DNA of 64,000 bases, taken from Solwaraspora sp. WMMD1047 (GTDB taxonomy: Bacteria; Actinomycetota; Actinomycetes; Mycobacteriales; Micromonosporaceae). The notes beneath the pieces are model-generated. The model ran no database searches. It worked only from the letters and a program-made list of their open reading frames with translations, and was not told the DNA's origin. Positions 43,554 through 59,103 of this stretch are shown piece after piece. Location of the stretch: contig NZ_JARUBL010000001.1 in assembly GCF_029626155.1 (NCBI RefSeq), positions 744,001 through 808,000 on the forward strand, read 5' to 3'. Positions within the stretch are counted from its first letter, which is position 1. Each line of letters opens with the position of its first letter. The position numbers and the translations under genes are program-made.

Positions 43554-43587
43554 CGGGGCGCTGTCACCGCGAGGTGGCGGCGCCCCG
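43554..43587 (+). terminator. Terminator hairpin after rplA
   Basis: CGGGGCGC pairs with GCGCCCCG, with an inner CACC/GGTG pair, 19 nt after the rplA stop. Confidence 0.6.
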
Positions 43588-43603
43588 GTCGTTCCGGGGC
43601 GAG

Positions 43604-43633
43604 TTGGCGGTCGGTTGGCCGGTCGCGTACTCT
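43604..43633 (+). promoter_or_regulatory. Promoter of rplJ-rplL
   Basis: TTGGCG (43604-43609) and TACTCT (43628-43633) with an 18-bp spacer. It would give a 250-nt leader before rplJ. Confidence 0.65.
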
Positions 43634-43639
43634 TGGTCG

Positions 43640-43887
43640 AAGTTCCACCCAGAGACCGCTGGTCACCGTGCTCCGGCACGGTCGAAGGTTCCGTTTCGAC
43701 GGGGCGGCCCGCGCAGGGCGGTAAGCGAAACCCGGCAGTGCTACCGGCCCCCGGGCCGTGATCATTGAGCTGTGCTCGCCCCGTGCGCCCTGCGCCGGGG
43801 CTTTCTCGTTGTCGCGCTCCTTCACCACCCGTCCGCAAGGCTCCGGCCTCGACGGTGGCCAGCCTGCAGCAATGAGAGAGGAGGGAC
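43640..43887 (+). ncRNA. L10 ribosomal-protein leader with attenuator hairpin
   Basis: The long untranslated leader of rplJ-rplL. By family knowledge, L10 (with L12) binds such a leader to repress its own synthesis. Near its 3' end, 43778-43801 folds as GCCCCG-(t)-GCGC / GCGC-CGGGGC with loop CCT and is followed by TTTCTCGTT, a good intrinsic terminator. The upstream part has several complementary segments typical of an L10 leader. I assign the class by position and structure, not by a covariance search. Confidence 0.65.
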
Positions 43888-44427
43888 ATGGCGGACAAGC
43901 CGGTTCGGGCCGACAAGGCCACGGCCGTCGCCGAGCTCACCGAGCACTTCCGCAACGCGGGAGCGACCGTGCTGACCGAGTACCGTGGCCTCACGGTCGC
44001 CCAGCTCACCCAGCTGCGGCGTTCACTCGGCCAGGAGACCACCTACGCGGTGGCCAAGAACACGCTGGCCAAGCGCGCCGCGACGGACGCGGGCATCCAG
44101 GGCCTCGACGAGCTGTTCACCGGTCCTACCGCGCTGACCTTCGTCTCCGGCGACGTCGTCGAGGCGGCGAAGGGTCTGCGCGAGTTCGCTAAGGCCAACC
44201 CGAAGCTCGTCATCAAGGGCGGCGTCTTCGAGGGCAAGGCGATCACGGCCAAAGAGGTCAGCCGGTTGGCCGACCTGGAGTCGCGCGAGGTTCTGCTGGC
44301 CAAGCTGGCCGGCGGGATGAAGGCGAGCCTGAGCAAGGCCGCGGCCCTGTTCCAGGCGCCGCTGTCGAAGACCGCCCGCCTCGCGGCCGCTCTGCAGGAC
44401 AAGCGCGAGCAGGAGGGGCAGGCCTGA
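43888..44427 (+). CDS. rplJ: 50S ribosomal protein L10
   Basis: 179 residues. [41 protein letters not shown] and the C-terminal helix that binds L7/L12 dimers are present. The ATG follows GAGGAGGG. L10 is the base of the L7/L12 stalk. Confidence 0.98.
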   Translation: MADKPVRADKATAVAELTEHFRNAGATVLTEYRGLTVAQLTQLRRSLGQETTYAVAKNTLAKRAATDAGIQGLDELFTGPTALTFVSGDVVEAAKGLREFAKANPKLVIKGGVFEGKAITAKEVSRLADLESREVLLAKLAGGMKASLSKAAALFQAPLSKTARLAAALQDKREQEGQA

Positions 44428-44497
44428 CGGCCGGCCCACCCCGAACATCCCCGATACATCCCCAGACCCACGTAAGTAAGAAGGAAGGACGCCAGCC

Positions 44498-44881
44498 ATG
44501 GCGAAGCTCAGCACCGACGAGCTGCTCGACGCGTTCAAGGAGATGACGCTGATCGAGCTGTCGGAGTTCGTGAAGCAGTTCGAGGAGACCTTCGACGTCA
44601 CCGCCGCCGCGCCGGTCGCGATGGCGGCGCCCGGTGGCGCGGCCGCGCCGGCCGAGGCCGAGCCGGAGCAGGACGAGTTCGACGTCATCCTGGACGCCGA
44701 CGGCGGCAAGAAGATCCAGGTCATCAAGGTCGTCCGCGAGCTGACCGGCCTGGGCCTCAAGGAGGCCAAGGACCTGGTCGAGGCCGCGCCGAAGGCCGTC
44801 CTGGAGAAGGCCAACAAGGAGACCGCCGAGAAGGCCAAGGCCAAGCTCGAGGGCGAGGGCGCCAAGGTCACCCTGAAGTAG
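44498..44881 (+). CDS. rplL: 50S ribosomal protein L7/L12
   Basis: 127 residues: an N-terminal dimerisation domain ([29 protein letters not shown]), an Ala/Pro hinge, and the C-terminal factor-binding domain ([40 protein letters not shown]). It recruits and stimulates translational GTPases. It lies 70 bp after rplJ with AAGGAAGGA upstream. Confidence 0.98.
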   Translation: MAKLSTDELLDAFKEMTLIELSEFVKQFEETFDVTAAAPVAMAAPGGAAAPAEAEPEQDEFDVILDADGGKKIQVIKVVRELTGLGLKEAKDLVEAAPKAVLEKANKETAEKAKAKLEGEGAKVTLK

Positions 44882-44885
44882 TGCC

Positions 44886-44908
44886 GGTCGCCGGTCTTGC
44901 CGGCGACC
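44886..44908 (+). terminator. First hairpin after rplL
   Basis: GGTCGCCGG pairs perfectly with CCGGCGACC around TCTTG, 4 nt after the rplL stop. Confidence 0.7.
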
Positions 44909-44959
44909 CGGTGAAGCGGCCGACTCCGGGTTCCGGAGTGAGCTGCGGCACAGTTCCGC

Positions 44960-45000
44960 CGAGCGGGCGGGGATCCGACAACCGGATTCCCGCCCGCTCG
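44960..45000 (+). terminator. Second, very strong hairpin between rplL and rpoB
   Basis: An 18-bp stem (44960-44977 with 44983-45000, one G-T pair) around ACAAC. With the hairpin at 44886 it should terminate or attenuate read-through into rpoBC, as the rplL-rpoB attenuator does in other bacteria. Confidence 0.8.
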
Positions 45001-45360
45001 CGTCGTGTCCCGGCGCGACACGCCGTGATCAGGGCTAACTCGGGGTGACCAGGCGGTTGGCCCGGCCGTCCGGACGGCCGGGAGCGCGCTGCGACGCGTC
45101 GAGTACGCCCCGCGAACGGACAAGTCGTTGGCTGACCCGGCCGTCAAGTCTTGACGTGGCCCGGCACGTACAGGCACGCTGGGTTCTGCAAGACCTTCCG
45201 CGCTTGCGACGGCCATCACCTGGGTATTGGCGGCAACAGCACCACCCGCCGCCGGAGCCGAGGTGGCCCCAGCGGGATGCGTGCGAGGACGTGGGAGCGC
45301 GGTTCTACGCGCGGCGGCTCTGGTCCGCGACACGTTCTGCAGCGCCCTGCCTGGATGGGC

Positions 45361-45389
45361 TGGACAGCGGTTAGCCGCTCGGCTACACT
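45361..45389 (+). promoter_or_regulatory. rpoB promoter 1
   Basis: TGGACA (45361-45366) and TACACT (45384-45389) with a 17-bp spacer, close to the consensus of the principal sigma factor. The start would be about 120 nt before rpoB. Confidence 0.7.
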
Positions 45390-45412
45390 GCTAGTTTGCG
45401 CTGCCTTCCGAC

Positions 45413-45440
45413 TTGACCCCTGCTCGGAATGTCCGATTAT
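45413..45440 (+). promoter_or_regulatory. rpoB promoter 2
   Basis: TTGACC (45413-45418) and GATTAT (45435-45440) with a 16-bp spacer; TATGGA at 45438 is an alternative -10. A second start closer to the gene. Confidence 0.5.
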
Positions 45441-45515
45441 GGATATTTGGAGTGGGGCCATTGGAGTGCACGCGTAACAGCCGTTCTGCAGCACCGGTCC
45501 TCGGAAGGACGCATC

Positions 45516-48500
45516 TTGGCAGCTTCCCGCCCTGCGAAGACCAGTCGTACGTCGAGCGCTTTCGCGCCCCGTCGAATCTCATTCGGCCGGATCACCGAAC
45601 ACCTCGAGGTCCCCAACCTCCTCGCCATCCAGAACGAGTCCTTTGACTGGCTGGTCGGCAACGAGGCTTGGCAGGGCCGGTCGGCTGGCGACCCGCACGC
45701 CCGATCGGGTCTCGCCGAGATCCTTGAAGAGATCAGTCCCATTGAGGACTTCTCCGGCACCATGTCCCTGTCCTTCTCCGCGCCCCGCTTCGACGAGGTC
45801 AAGGCCTCGATCGAGGAGTGCAAGGAGAAGGACCTGACCTACTGCGCGCCGCTCTTCGTGACCGCGGAGTTCACCAACAACACCACTGGCGAGATCAAGA
45901 GCCAGACGGTGTTCATGGGGGACTTCCCGATGATGACGCCGAAGGGCACCTTCATCATCAACGGCACCGAGCGCGTCGTGGTCAGCCAACTCGTCCGGTC
46001 CCCGGGCGTCTACTTCGACAAGCAGCCGGACAAGACGTCCGACCGCGACCTGTCCAGCGTCAAGGTCATCCCGAGCCGGGGTGCCTGGCTGGAGTTCGAC
46101 ATCGACAAGCGCGACACCGTCGGTGTCCGCATCGACCGCAAGCGCCGCCAGGCGGTCACCGTCCTGCTCAAGGCGATCGGTTGGAGCGCCGAGCAGATCC
46201 GCGAGCGGTTCGGCTGGTCCGAGCTGATGATGACCACCCTGGAGAAGGACCACATCGCCGGGGTGGACGAGGCGCTGCTGGACATCTACCGGAAGCTGCG
46301 GCCGGGTGAGCCGCCGACCCGGGAGAACGCGCAGACCCTGCTCGACAACCTCTTCTTCAACCCGAAGCGGTACGACGTCGCCAAGGTCGGTCGATACAAG
46401 TTCAACAAGAAGCTCCAGCTCGACGTGCCGATCAACAAGGGCACGCTCACCGAAGAGGACATCGTCGCAACCGTCGAGTACCTCTGCCGGCTGCACGCCG
46501 GCGAGGAGGGCACCGACGGCCGGGTCTACGAGGCCGACGACATCGACCACTTCGGCAACCGGCGGCTGCGTACCGTCGGCGAGCTGATCCAGAACCAGGT
46601 CCGGGTCGGCCTGTCCCGGATGGAGCGGGTCGTCCGCGAGCGGATGACCACCCAGGACGTCGAGGCGATCACGCCGCAGACCCTGATCAACATCCGCCCG
46701 GTGGTGGCGGCGATCAAGGAGTTCTTCGGCACCTCGCAGCTCTCCCAGTTCATGGACCAGACCAACCCGCTGGCGGGCCTGACCCACCGGCGCCGGCTGA
46801 GCGCGCTCGGCCCGGGTGGTCTGTCCCGGGAGCGGGCCGGCTTCGAGGTCCGCGACGTGCACCCGTCCCACTACGGCCGGATGTGCCCGATCGAGACGCC
46901 GGAGGGCCCGAACATCGGCCTGATCGGCGCGCTCTCCACCTTCGGGCGGGTCAACCCGTTCGGGTTCATCGAGACGCCGTACCGCAAGGTCGTCGACGGC
47001 CGGGTCACCGACCAGATCGACTACCTGACCGCGGACGAGGAGGACCGGTTCGTCAAGGCGCAGGCCAACGCGCCGCTGATGGCCGACGGCACCTTCGCCG
47101 AGGACCGGGTCCTGGTCCGCCGGAAGGGCGGCGAGGTCGACTACGTCGGCCCGTCGGCGGTCGACTACATGGACGTCTCGCCGCGGCAGATGGTCTCGGT
47201 CGCGACCGCGATGATCCCGTTCCTGGAGCACGACGACGCCAACCGCGCCCTGATGGGCGCGAACATGCAGCGTCAGGCCGTGCCGCTGGTCAAGGCGGAG
47301 GCGCCGCTGGTCGGCACCGGCATGGAGTACCGCGCCGCGGTCGACGCCGGGGACGTGGTGGTGGCCGAGGTCGGCGGCGTGGTCGAGGACCTCTGCGCCG
47401 ACTACGTGACCGTGCACCAGGACGACGGCCACCGGCGTACCTACCTGCTGCACAAGTTCCGCCGCTCCAACGCCGGCTCCTGCGTCAACCAGAAGCCGGT
47501 CGTCTTCGAGGGGGACCGGGTCGAGGCCGGCCAGGTCATCGCCGACGGTCCCTGCACCGACGAGGGCGAGATGGCGCTCGGGCGCAACCTGCTCGTGGCG
47601 TTCATGCCGTGGGAGGGCTACAACTACGAGGACGCGATCATCCTGTCGCAGCGCCTGGTCCAGCAGGACGCCCTCACCTCGATCCACATCGAGGAGCACG
47701 AGGTGGACGCCCGGGACACCAAGCTCGGCCCGGAGGAGATCACCCGCGACATCCCCAACGTCAGCGAGGAGATGCTCGCCGACCTGGACGAGCGGGGGAT
47801 CATCCGGATCGGCGCCGAGGTGGTGCCGGGCGACATCCTGGTCGGCAAGGTCACGCCGAAGGGCGAGACCGAGCTGACCCCGGAGGAGCGACTGCTCCGG
47901 GCGATCTTCGGTGAGAAGGCGCGGGAGGTCCGGGACACCTCGCTGAAGGTGCCGCACGGCGAGACCGGCACGGTCATCGGGGTGCGGACCTTCTCCCGCG
48001 AGGACGGCGACGAGCTGCCGCCGGGCGTCAACGAGCTGGTCCGGGTCTACGTCGCCCAGAAGCGGAAGATCCAGGACGGCGACAAGCTCGCCGGCCGGCA
48101 CGGCAACAAGGGCGTCATCTCCAAGATCCTTCCGGTCGAGGACATGCCGTTCCTGTCCGACGGGACGCCCGTCGACATCGTGCTGAACCCGCTGGGTGTG
48201 CCGGGCCGGATGAACATCGGCCAGGTGCTGGAGACCCACCTCGGGTGGGTGGCCAAGACCGGCTGGAAGGTCGACACCGACGCCGACGGACAGGGCGAGG
48301 AGTGGCGCGCCGCGCTGCGTTCGATCGACGCCGACGAGGCGGAGCCGAACACCAACGTGGCCACGCCGGTCTTCGACGGGGTGAAGGAGGAGGAGGTCGC
48401 CGGCCTGCTCAGCAGCACCCTGCCGAACCGGGACGGGGTGCAGTTGATCGGCGGCTCGGGCAAGGCGCAGTTGTTCGACGGACGTTCCGGCGAGCCGCTG

Positions 48501-48974
48501 CCCGACCCGATCGCGGTCGGCTACATCTACATCCTCAAGCTCAACCACCTGGTCGACGACAAGATCCACGCCCGCTCCACCGGTCCGTACTCGATGATCA
48601 CGCAGCAGCCGCTGGGTGGTAAGGCGCAGTTCGGTGGCCAGCGGTTCGGCGAGATGGAGTGCTGGGCGATGCAGGCGTACGGCGCCGCGTACGCCCTGCA
48701 GGAGCTGTTGACGATCAAGTCCGACGACGTGCTCGGTCGGGTCAAGGTCTACGAGGCGATCGTCAAGGGCGAGAACATCCCCGAGCCCGGTATTCCGGAG
48801 TCGTTCAAGGTGCTGCTCAAGGAGCTGCAGTCGCTGTGCCTCAACGTCGAGGTGCTCTCCAGCGACGGCGTGGCCCTGGAGATGCGCGAGACGGACGACG
48901 AGGTCTTCCGGGCCGCGGAGGAACTCGGTATCGACCTGTCCCGGCGGGAGCCGAGCTCGGTCGAGGAAGTATGA
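45516..48974 (+). CDS. rpoB: RNA polymerase beta subunit
   Basis: 1152 residues. The start is the TTG at 45516 (preceded by GGAAGGA), matching the actinomycete beginning [12 protein letters not shown]; an open extension of 29 codons upstream is not conserved-looking. The rifampicin pocket reads [33 protein letters not shown] with Asp414, His424 and Ser429, all wild-type. [13 protein letters not shown] near the active site is intact. It forms the catalytic core with RpoC and is co-transcribed with it. Confidence 0.98.
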   Translation: MAASRPAKTSRTSSAFAPRRISFGRITEHLEVPNLLAIQNESFDWLVGNEAWQGRSAGDPHARSGLAEILEEISPIEDFSGTMSLSFSAPRFDEVKASIEECKEKDLTYCAPLFVTAEFTNNTTGEIKSQTVFMGDFPMMTPKGTFIINGTERVVVSQLVRSPGVYFDKQPDKTSDRDLSSVKVIPSRGAWLEFDIDKRDTVGVRIDRKRRQAVTVLLKAIGWSAEQIRERFGWSELMMTTLEKDHIAGVDEALLDIYRKLRPGEPPTRENAQTLLDNLFFNPKRYDVAKVGRYKFNKKLQLDVPINKGTLTEEDIVATVEYLCRLHAGEEGTDGRVYEADDIDHFGNRRLRTVGELIQNQVRVGLSRMERVVRERMTTQDVEAITPQTLINIRPVVAAIKEFFGTSQLSQFMDQTNPLAGLTHRRRLSALGPGGLSRERAGFEVRDVHPSHYGRMCPIETPEGPNIGLIGALSTFGRVNPFGFIETPYRKVVDGRVTDQIDYLTADEEDRFVKAQANAPLMADGTFAEDRVLVRRKGGEVDYVGPSAVDYMDVSPRQMVSVATAMIPFLEHDDANRALMGANMQRQAVPLVKAEAPLVGTGMEYRAAVDAGDVVVAEVGGVVEDLCADYVTVHQDDGHRRTYLLHKFRRSNAGSCVNQKPVVFEGDRVEAGQVIADGPCTDEGEMALGRNLLVAFMPWEGYNYEDAIILSQRLVQQDALTSIHIEEHEVDARDTKLGPEEITRDIPNVSEEMLADLDERGIIRIGAEVVPGDILVGKVTPKGETELTPEERLLRAIFGEKAREVRDTSLKVPHGETGTVIGVRTFSREDGDELPPGVNELVRVYVAQKRKIQDGDKLAGRHGNKGVISKILPVEDMPFLSDGTPVDIVLNPLGVPGRMNIGQVLETHLGWVAKTGWKVDTDADGQGEEWRAALRSIDADEAEPNTNVATPVFDGVKEEEVAGLLSSTLPNRDGVQLIGGSGKAQLFDGRSGEPLPDPIAVGYIYILKLNHLVDDKIHARSTGPYSMITQQPLGGKAQFGGQRFGEMECWAMQAYGAAYALQELLTIKSDDVLGRVKVYEAIVKGENIPEPGIPESFKVLLKELQSLCLNVEVLSSDGVALEMRETDDEVFRAAEELGIDLSRREPSSVEEV

Positions 48975-49065
48975 GGCTGGGATAGGGGTTGGGGCGGCTC
49001 AGCCCCGCCCCGACCCCCCGGCCAGGGAATTAGCAGTGTGGACGACGACATAGGGGACATTTAAC

Positions 49066-52953
<3,888 letters not shown>

Positions 52954-52970
52954 TCGCGGTCACGTTCGAC

Positions 52971-53018
52971 CCGGGGGCGCCCCACCCGTCGCGGCAGCGA
53001 CGAGCGGGGCGCCCCCGG
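52971..53018 (+). terminator. Terminator after rpoC
   Basis: CCGGGGGCGCCCC (52971-52983) pairs with GGGGCGCCCCCGG (53006-53018), with an inner GTCGC/GCGAC stem. Confidence 0.82.
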
Positions 53019-53025
53019 CGCTTTG

Positions 53026-53031
53026 TAGGGT
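53026..53031 (+). promoter_or_regulatory. -10 box of a leaderless promoter
   Basis: TAGGGT lies 6 nt before the GTG at 53038 and directly after the rpoC terminator. Confidence 0.5.
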
Positions 53032-53037
53032 GGAATC

Positions 53038-53397
53038 GTGGAAACGACGTCGGTCACCGGAGCCGGCCCGGCGCACCGGCACCCGCAGGATCCGGACGCG
53101 GTCCGGTCCAGCAAGGCCGGCACGGTGTTCGCGCTCGGACTGGTGGCCGTGCTGACCGGCCCACTCGTCGGCGGGGTGGTGCCGGCCACCGTCGCGCTGC
53201 TGCTCGCCCGGCAGGCCCGCCGGGAGGCGTACGCCTCGGGCGGTTATCTGACCGGCGCGGTCTGGATCGGCCGCGGCGTTCGGCTGGCCCGGGTCGGCCT
53301 GCTGCTCGCCGCCGCCGTGCTGGTGCTGGCGCTGATCATCGGCATCCGCCACCTCGCCGGCGCTCCGGGCCAGGACTTCGCCCCGGGCGTCAACTAG
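53038..53397 (+). CDS. Small membrane protein, unknown
   Basis: 119 residues with two or three hydrophobic segments (TVFALGLVAVLTGPLVGGVVPATVALLLA and LLLAAAVLVLALIIGIRHLAG) separated by a basic loop with RQARREAYASGGYLTGAVWIGRG. It probably sits in the cytoplasmic membrane. The GTG follows a TAGGGT box by 6 nt. The function is not recognised; it is followed by another small membrane protein. Confidence 0.8.
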   Translation: METTSVTGAGPAHRHPQDPDAVRSSKAGTVFALGLVAVLTGPLVGGVVPATVALLLARQARREAYASGGYLTGAVWIGRGVRLARVGLLLAAAVLVLALIIGIRHLAGAPGQDFAPGVN

Positions 53398-53470
53398 CCG
53401 GCTCTGGCCGCGCAACCCGGCGGTTGGCCACTCGACGGTAGCCTGGCCGCAGGCGATTCAGGGAGGGTCC

Positions 53471-53908
53471 GTGACCGTAGGGGTGCCGCCACCGCCGCGC
53501 GAGAGCTGGCGGCCGCCGCGGCGGGTGGAGCGGGTCACCGGTACGCCGTTCGGAGTGGTCTATCTCGACGTTCAACCGGTCACCTCCGGCCTGGCGGTCG
53601 GGGCGTTGGCCGCCGGGATCGCCTCGCTGATCGTCTCGCTGCTGGTGATCTGCTTCGGCGTGGCCGGTGCCCAGGGCGGCTGGGGTGGCTGGGCGGCCGG
53701 GGCGTTCGCGCTGCTGGCCGGCGTCGCCGGTGGGGCCGGGGTGATTCTGGGCGAGTTGGGGCGGCGCCAGATCCGCCGGACCGCGCCGCCGCCGGCGGTC
53801 CGCTTCACCGGCCGGGGGATGGCCCTGTCCGGGCTGATCTGCGCCGCGGTCGGGCTGGTGCTCACGATCATCGGATTCGGCACCGCCCTCCTGCTCCAGA
53901 TCTCCTGA
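53471..53908 (+). CDS. Small membrane protein, DUF4190-like
   Basis: 145 residues: a Pro/Arg-rich cytoplasmic start (PPPPRESWRPPRRVERV), then three hydrophobic segments, the last preceded by RFTGRGMALSGLICAAVGLVL. The GRGMALSG pattern before the last helix resembles DUF4190-type proteins. GTG 53471 has GGGAGG upstream; TAGCCT at 53440 could be its -10. The function is unknown. Confidence 0.75.
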   Translation: MTVGVPPPPRESWRPPRRVERVTGTPFGVVYLDVQPVTSGLAVGALAAGIASLIVSLLVICFGVAGAQGGWGGWAAGAFALLAGVAGGAGVILGELGRRQIRRTAPPPAVRFTGRGMALSGLICAAVGLVLTIIGFGTALLLQIS

Positions 53909-54138
53909 CGAGCCGCCGGCACCCGGCGCCGGCGTCCGGGCGACTCCACCCGAGCGGCGGCACCAGCGGGCAGCGGCACCCGGGTGGTCCGGGGTGGGTG
54001 TTCCGGGCCGCCGAGCCGTTTCGCGGTCGAGCCGGTACACTGGAGCATCGGAGCTGCTAGCCGCGAGTGAACTGGGGCGCCGGGACGGAAGAGGGGCCGA
54101 ACGCCGGAGGGTGCGGCGGGGCCTCTGGAAGACCCGTT

Positions 54139-54167
54139 TTGACCAGCGCGCTCAGGGTGGGTAGTCT
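54139..54167 (+). promoter_or_regulatory. str operon promoter
   Basis: TTGACC (54139-54144) and TAGTCT (54162-54167) with a 17-bp spacer. Transcription would start near 54174, at the edge of a 20-bp palindrome. A weaker TACACT at 54036-54041 may mark an upstream start. Confidence 0.7.
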
Positions 54168-54173
54168 TTCCCC

Positions 54174-54521
54174 TCGTGCCCGGGCATGCCCGGGCAACTC
54201 GTGCGTGCGCCCGAGCCGGTGTCCGGTGTTCGAGCGCCGTCGCGACAAAGTCGAACAGGGCCCGGTGTGCACACGCCCGCCGGGTGGCAGGTCCCGCCAG
54301 CGGCGGGAATCCGGGAGCGTGCGAGCTCGTGCGACCGGACCGGGGGAGGGCGACACGCCCGACCGCGGGTGCCGGGACCACCGCAAGGTGGCCCTGGTTG
54401 GAATGTAGGAGAGCCGCCCACCAGGGTGGCTATGGCGACACGGCCGGCCGCAAGTGGCGGCCCCGGAGATGGCTTCGGACCGCAGGTCGGGTCCGGACGG
54501 GAAAGGGAGCGGAGAAACCCG
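54174..54521 (+). other. Structured leader of the str operon
   Basis: A 348-nt untranslated stretch before rpsL. TGCCCGGGCATGCCCGGGCA at 54177-54196 is a perfect palindrome at the presumed RNA 5' end. GCGACACGCCCGACCGCGGG at 54350-54369 is repeated exactly in the S10 operon leader (59209-59228). No gene fits here. The region upstream (53909-54138) holds no recognisable gene either. Confidence 0.6.
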
Positions 54522-54896
54522 GTGCCCACGATCCAGCAGTTGGTCCGCAAGGGCCGCCAGGCGAAGACGAGCAAGACCAAGACGCCGGCGCTGAAGGGGA
54601 GTCCTCAGCGGCGCGGCGTGTGCACGCGCGTGTACACCACCACCCCCAAGAAGCCCAACTCGGCGCTGCGCAAGGTCGCTCGTGTGAAGCTGAGCAGCCA
54701 GATCGAGGTGACCGCCTACATCCCCGGTGTCGGCCACAACCTGCAGGAGCACTCGATCGTGCTCGTCCGCGGCGGCCGGGTGAAGGACCTCCCCGGCGTG
54801 CGTTACAAGATCGTCCGCGGTTCGCTGGACACCCAGGGCGTCCGCAACCGCAAGCAGGCGCGCAGCCGTTACGGCGCGAAGAAGGAGAAGAGCTGA
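54522..54896 (+). CDS. rpsL: 30S ribosomal protein S12
   Basis: 124 residues, complete. [22 protein letters not shown] with Lys43 and [16 protein letters not shown] with Lys88 are canonical; both lysines are the streptomycin-sensitive form. GTG 54522 is set by family length, with GGGAG-GGAG upstream. It takes part in decoding at the A site. First gene of the str operon. Confidence 0.98.
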   Translation: MPTIQQLVRKGRQAKTSKTKTPALKGSPQRRGVCTRVYTTTPKKPNSALRKVARVKLSSQIEVTAYIPGVGHNLQEHSIVLVRGGRVKDLPGVRYKIVRGSLDTQGVRNRKQARSRYGAKKEKS

Positions 54897-54897
54897 C

Positions 54898-55368
54898 ATG
54901 CCGCGTAAGGGTCCCGCTCCGCGTCGGCCGCTGGTCGCCGACCCGGTGTACAACTCGCCGTTGGTCACCCAGCTGGTGAACAAGATCCTGCTGCGTGGCA
55001 AGCGCCAGCTCGCCGAGCGCATCGTGTACGGCGCCCTGGAGGGCTGCCGGGAGAAGTCGGGCACCGACCCGGTCGTCACCCTCAAGCGGGCGATGGACAA
55101 CGTCAAGCCGACGCTGGAGGTGCGCAGCCGCCGGGTCGGTGGCGCCACCTACCAGGTGCCGGTCGAGGTCCGGCCGGCCCGGGCCACCACGCTCGGGCTG
55201 CGGTGGCTGGTCACGTACTCGAAGGCCCGCCGCGAGAAGACCATGATCGAGCGGCTCATGAACGAGCTGCTCGACGCGAGCAACGGCCTCGGCGCCGCCG
55301 TCAAGCGGCGTGAGGACACCCACAAGATGGCCGAGTCCAACAAGGCCTTCGCGCACTACCGCTGGTAA
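54898..55368 (+). CDS. rpsG: 30S ribosomal protein S7
   Basis: 156 residues, full length. [36 protein letters not shown] and the C-terminal [14 protein letters not shown] are typical. It nucleates assembly of the 30S head. It starts 2 nt after the rpsL stop, using the AAGGAG within the rpsL end. Confidence 0.98.
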   Translation: MPRKGPAPRRPLVADPVYNSPLVTQLVNKILLRGKRQLAERIVYGALEGCREKSGTDPVVTLKRAMDNVKPTLEVRSRRVGGATYQVPVEVRPARATTLGLRWLVTYSKARREKTMIERLMNELLDASNGLGAAVKRREDTHKMAESNKAFAHYRW

Positions 55369-55440
55369 TTCGAAGATGTGGCCCGCGCCGGGGTTGACGG
55401 CGTGACCGGGCTGTCGAGACGACGATAAGTAGGGATTGAA

Positions 55441-57537
55441 GTGGCCGCCGCAGACGCGCTCGCCAACGTACGCAACATCGGCATCATGGCGCACATCGAC
55501 GCTGGTAAGACCACGACCACCGAGCGGATCCTGTTCTACACCGGCATCACGTACAAGATCGGTGAGGTCCACGACGGCGGTGCCGTCATGGACTGGATGG
55601 AGCAGGAGCAGGAGCGGGGCATCACGATCACTTCCGCCGCCACCAAGTGCGAGTGGAAGGATCACACGATCCAGATCATCGACACGCCCGGTCACGTCGA
55701 CTTCACCGTCGAGGTCGAGCGGTCGCTGCGGGTGCTCGACGGCGCCGTCGCGGTCTACGACGGGGTCGCCGGCGTGGAGCCGCAGACCGAGAACGTCTGG
55801 CGCCAGGCGGACAAGTACAACGTCCCCCGGATGTGTTTCGTCAACAAGCTGGACCGCACCGGGGCGGACTTCTTCCGCTGCGTCCAGATGATGATCGACC
55901 GGCTGAACGCCACGCCGCTGGTCCTGCAGCTCCCGATCGGGTCGGAGGCCGACTTCATCGGCGTCGTCGACCTGATCGGGATGCGCGCGCTGACCTGGCG
56001 CGGCGAGACCCAGAAGGGTGAGGACTTCACCCTGGAGGAGATCCCGGCCGAGCTCGCCGACGACGCCGCGCTCTGGCGCGACAAGCTGGTGGAGACGCTC
56101 GCCGACGTGGACGACTCGATCATGGAGAAGTACCTCGAGGGTGAGGAAGTCCCGGTCGAGGAGCTGCGGGCGGCGATCCGGCGGGCCACCATCGCCGGCA
56201 AGGCCAACCCGGTGCTCTGCGGTTCGGCGTTCAAGAACAAGGGCGTGCAGCCGATGCTGGACGCGGTGGTCGACTTCCTGCCCTCGCCGCTGGACGTTCC
56301 GGCGATCGAGGGTACGGCCACCGACGGCGAGACCCCGATGCTGCGGAAGCCGTCGAAGTCGGAGCCGTTCTCGGGCCTCGCCTTCAAGATCCAGACCGAC
56401 CGGCACCTCGGTAAGCTCACCTACGTCCGGGTCTACTCCGGCGTGGTGGAGACCGGGTCCCAGGTGATCAACTCCACCAAGGACCGCAAGGAGCGGATCG
56501 GCAAGATCTACCAGATGCACGCCAACAAGCGGGAGGAGCGCGGCTCCGCCCAGGCCGGCGACATCATCGCGGTGCAGGGTCTGAAGCAGACCACCACCGG
56601 CGACACCCTCTGCGACCCGGCGAGCCCGGTGATCCTGGAGTCGATGACCTTCCCCGAGCCGGTCATCGAGGTCGCGATCGAGCCCAAGACCAAGGCCGAC
56701 CAGGAGAAGCTCAGCACCGCCATCCAGCGGCTCGCCGAGGAGGACCCGACGTTCCGGGTCAAGCTCGACGACCAGACCGGTCAGACGGTCATCTCCGGCA
56801 TGGGCGAGCTGCACCTGGACATCATGGTCGACCGGATGCGCCGCGAGTTCAACGTCGAGGCGAACTTCGGTAAGCCGCAGGTGGCGTACCGCGAGACAAT
56901 CCGCCGCAAGGTGGACAAGATCGAGTACACCCACAAGAAGCAGACCGGTGGCTCGGGTCAGTACGCCCGGGTGATCGTGAGCCTGGAGCCGCTGCCGCTG
57001 GACAACGAGTCGGCGACGTACGAGTTCGCCAACTCGGTCACCGGTGGCCGGGTGCCGCGGGAGTTCATCCCGTCGGTGGACGCCGGCGCTCAGGACGCCA
57101 TGCAGTACGGCATCCTGGCGGGCTTCCCGCTGGTCGGTCTCAAGCTGACCCTGCTGGACGGCCAGTACCACGAGGTCGACTCGTCGGAAATGGCCTTCAA
57201 GATCGCCGGTTCGATGGTGCTCAAGGAGGCGGCCCGCAAGGCCGACCCGGCACTGCTCGAGCCGATGATGGCCGTCGAGGTCACGACGCCCGAGGAGAAC
57301 ATGGGCGACGTGATCGGCGACCTCAACTCGCGGCGCGGGATCATCCAGGCGATGGAGGAGCGCAGCGGCTCTCGCGTCGTCAAGGCTCTGGTGCCGCTGT
57401 CGGAGATGTTCGGCTACGTCGGCGACCTGCGGTCGAAGACTCAGGGCCGGGCTAGCTACAGCATGCAGTTCGACTCCTACGCCGAGGTTCCGCAGAGCGT
57501 GGCGAAGGAGATCATCGCGAAGGCGACGGGTGAGTGA
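55441..57537 (+). CDS. fusA: Elongation factor G
   Basis: 698 residues, a translational GTPase that drives translocation. G1 AHIDAGKTT, the switch region [16 protein letters not shown]3 DTPGHVDF and G4 [10 protein letters not shown] are intact, followed by domains II-V ending [17 protein letters not shown] 55441 follows AGGGATTGA. It lies 72 bp after rpsG. Confidence 0.98.
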   Translation: MAAADALANVRNIGIMAHIDAGKTTTTERILFYTGITYKIGEVHDGGAVMDWMEQEQERGITITSAATKCEWKDHTIQIIDTPGHVDFTVEVERSLRVLDGAVAVYDGVAGVEPQTENVWRQADKYNVPRMCFVNKLDRTGADFFRCVQMMIDRLNATPLVLQLPIGSEADFIGVVDLIGMRALTWRGETQKGEDFTLEEIPAELADDAALWRDKLVETLADVDDSIMEKYLEGEEVPVEELRAAIRRATIAGKANPVLCGSAFKNKGVQPMLDAVVDFLPSPLDVPAIEGTATDGETPMLRKPSKSEPFSGLAFKIQTDRHLGKLTYVRVYSGVVETGSQVINSTKDRKERIGKIYQMHANKREERGSAQAGDIIAVQGLKQTTTGDTLCDPASPVILESMTFPEPVIEVAIEPKTKADQEKLSTAIQRLAEEDPTFRVKLDDQTGQTVISGMGELHLDIMVDRMRREFNVEANFGKPQVAYRETIRRKVDKIEYTHKKQTGGSGQYARVIVSLEPLPLDNESATYEFANSVTGGRVPREFIPSVDAGAQDAMQYGILAGFPLVGLKLTLLDGQYHEVDSSEMAFKIAGSMVLKEAARKADPALLEPMMAVEVTTPEENMGDVIGDLNSRRGIIQAMEERSGSRVVKALVPLSEMFGYVGDLRSKTQGRASYSMQFDSYAEVPQSVAKEIIAKATGE

Positions 57538-57583
57538 GCGGAAACGCGAAGCTCACCCGGTGCCGGGTCGGTGATATCGCGAG

Positions 57584-57614
57584 GGCCGCGGGCGAGTAAT
57601 CTCGCCCCGCGGCC
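57584..57614 (+). terminator. Hairpin between fusA and tuf
   Basis: GGCCGCGGGCGAG pairs with CTCGCCCCGCGGCC (one bulged C) around TAAT. It can end fusA transcripts or attenuate read-through to tuf. Confidence 0.72.
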
Positions 57615-57666
57615 GTCACGGGCCGGGCTGCACGACCGGGCCTGAAGGTTTCACCGCCGCAAGACC

Positions 57667-57720
57667 CAAGAGCTTCCGTCGGCCTGGATTGTGCAGGCCG
57701 GCAGAGGCACAAGAGCTTCC
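57667..57720 (+). repeat. Direct repeat in the tuf leader
   Basis: CAAGAGCTTCC occurs at 57667-57677 and 57710-57720. It might be a protein-binding or RNA-structure element in the 199-nt stretch before tuf; no function is known to me. Confidence 0.55.
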
Positions 57721-57813
57721 CGGTCTCCACGGGCCGGAAAGGCTGTCGACAGAGTCCTAAGCGTCAGATGGCGCGCCGGGCGTACGAACCAAGAAGTCCA
57801 CAGGAGGACACCA

Positions 57814-59007
<1,194 letters not shown>

Positions 59008-59021
59008 ACAGGTGACCCCGA

Positions 59022-59052
59022 TTAGCGTTGCCGTGCGCTAGTACGGCATACT
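59022..59052 (+). promoter_or_regulatory. S10 operon promoter candidate
   Basis: CATACT (59047-59052) as -10 with TTAGCG (59022-59027) 19 bp upstream; TTGCCG at 59028 is too close. It gives an RNA of about 287 nt before rpsJ. Confidence 0.4.
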
Positions 59053-59072
59053 AGTCAGGTTGCGTACCGGCG

Positions 59073-59103
59073 GGGTGGCTGGCTGCTCGTGAGCCAGCCA
59101 CCC
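59073..59103 (+). terminator. 12-bp perfect hairpin between tuf and rpsJ
   Basis: GGGTGGCTGGCT pairs with AGCCAGCCACCC around GCTCGTG. It may end tuf transcripts, and if the promoter above is right it would also be the 5' hairpin of the S10 leader RNA. Confidence 0.78.

Noticed and set aside
45429-45515. N-terminal extension of RpoB starting at ATG 45429
   Set aside because: It overlaps the second promoter-like sequence, is not RpoB-like, and the TTG at 45516 gives the typical actinomycete N-terminus with a ribosome site.
45579-48569. 996-codon ORF antisense to rpoB
   Set aside because: Long open antisense frames are expected in genes with strong third-position GC bias. The product (Val/Asp/Leu/Arg-rich) resembles nothing, and rpoB is unambiguous.
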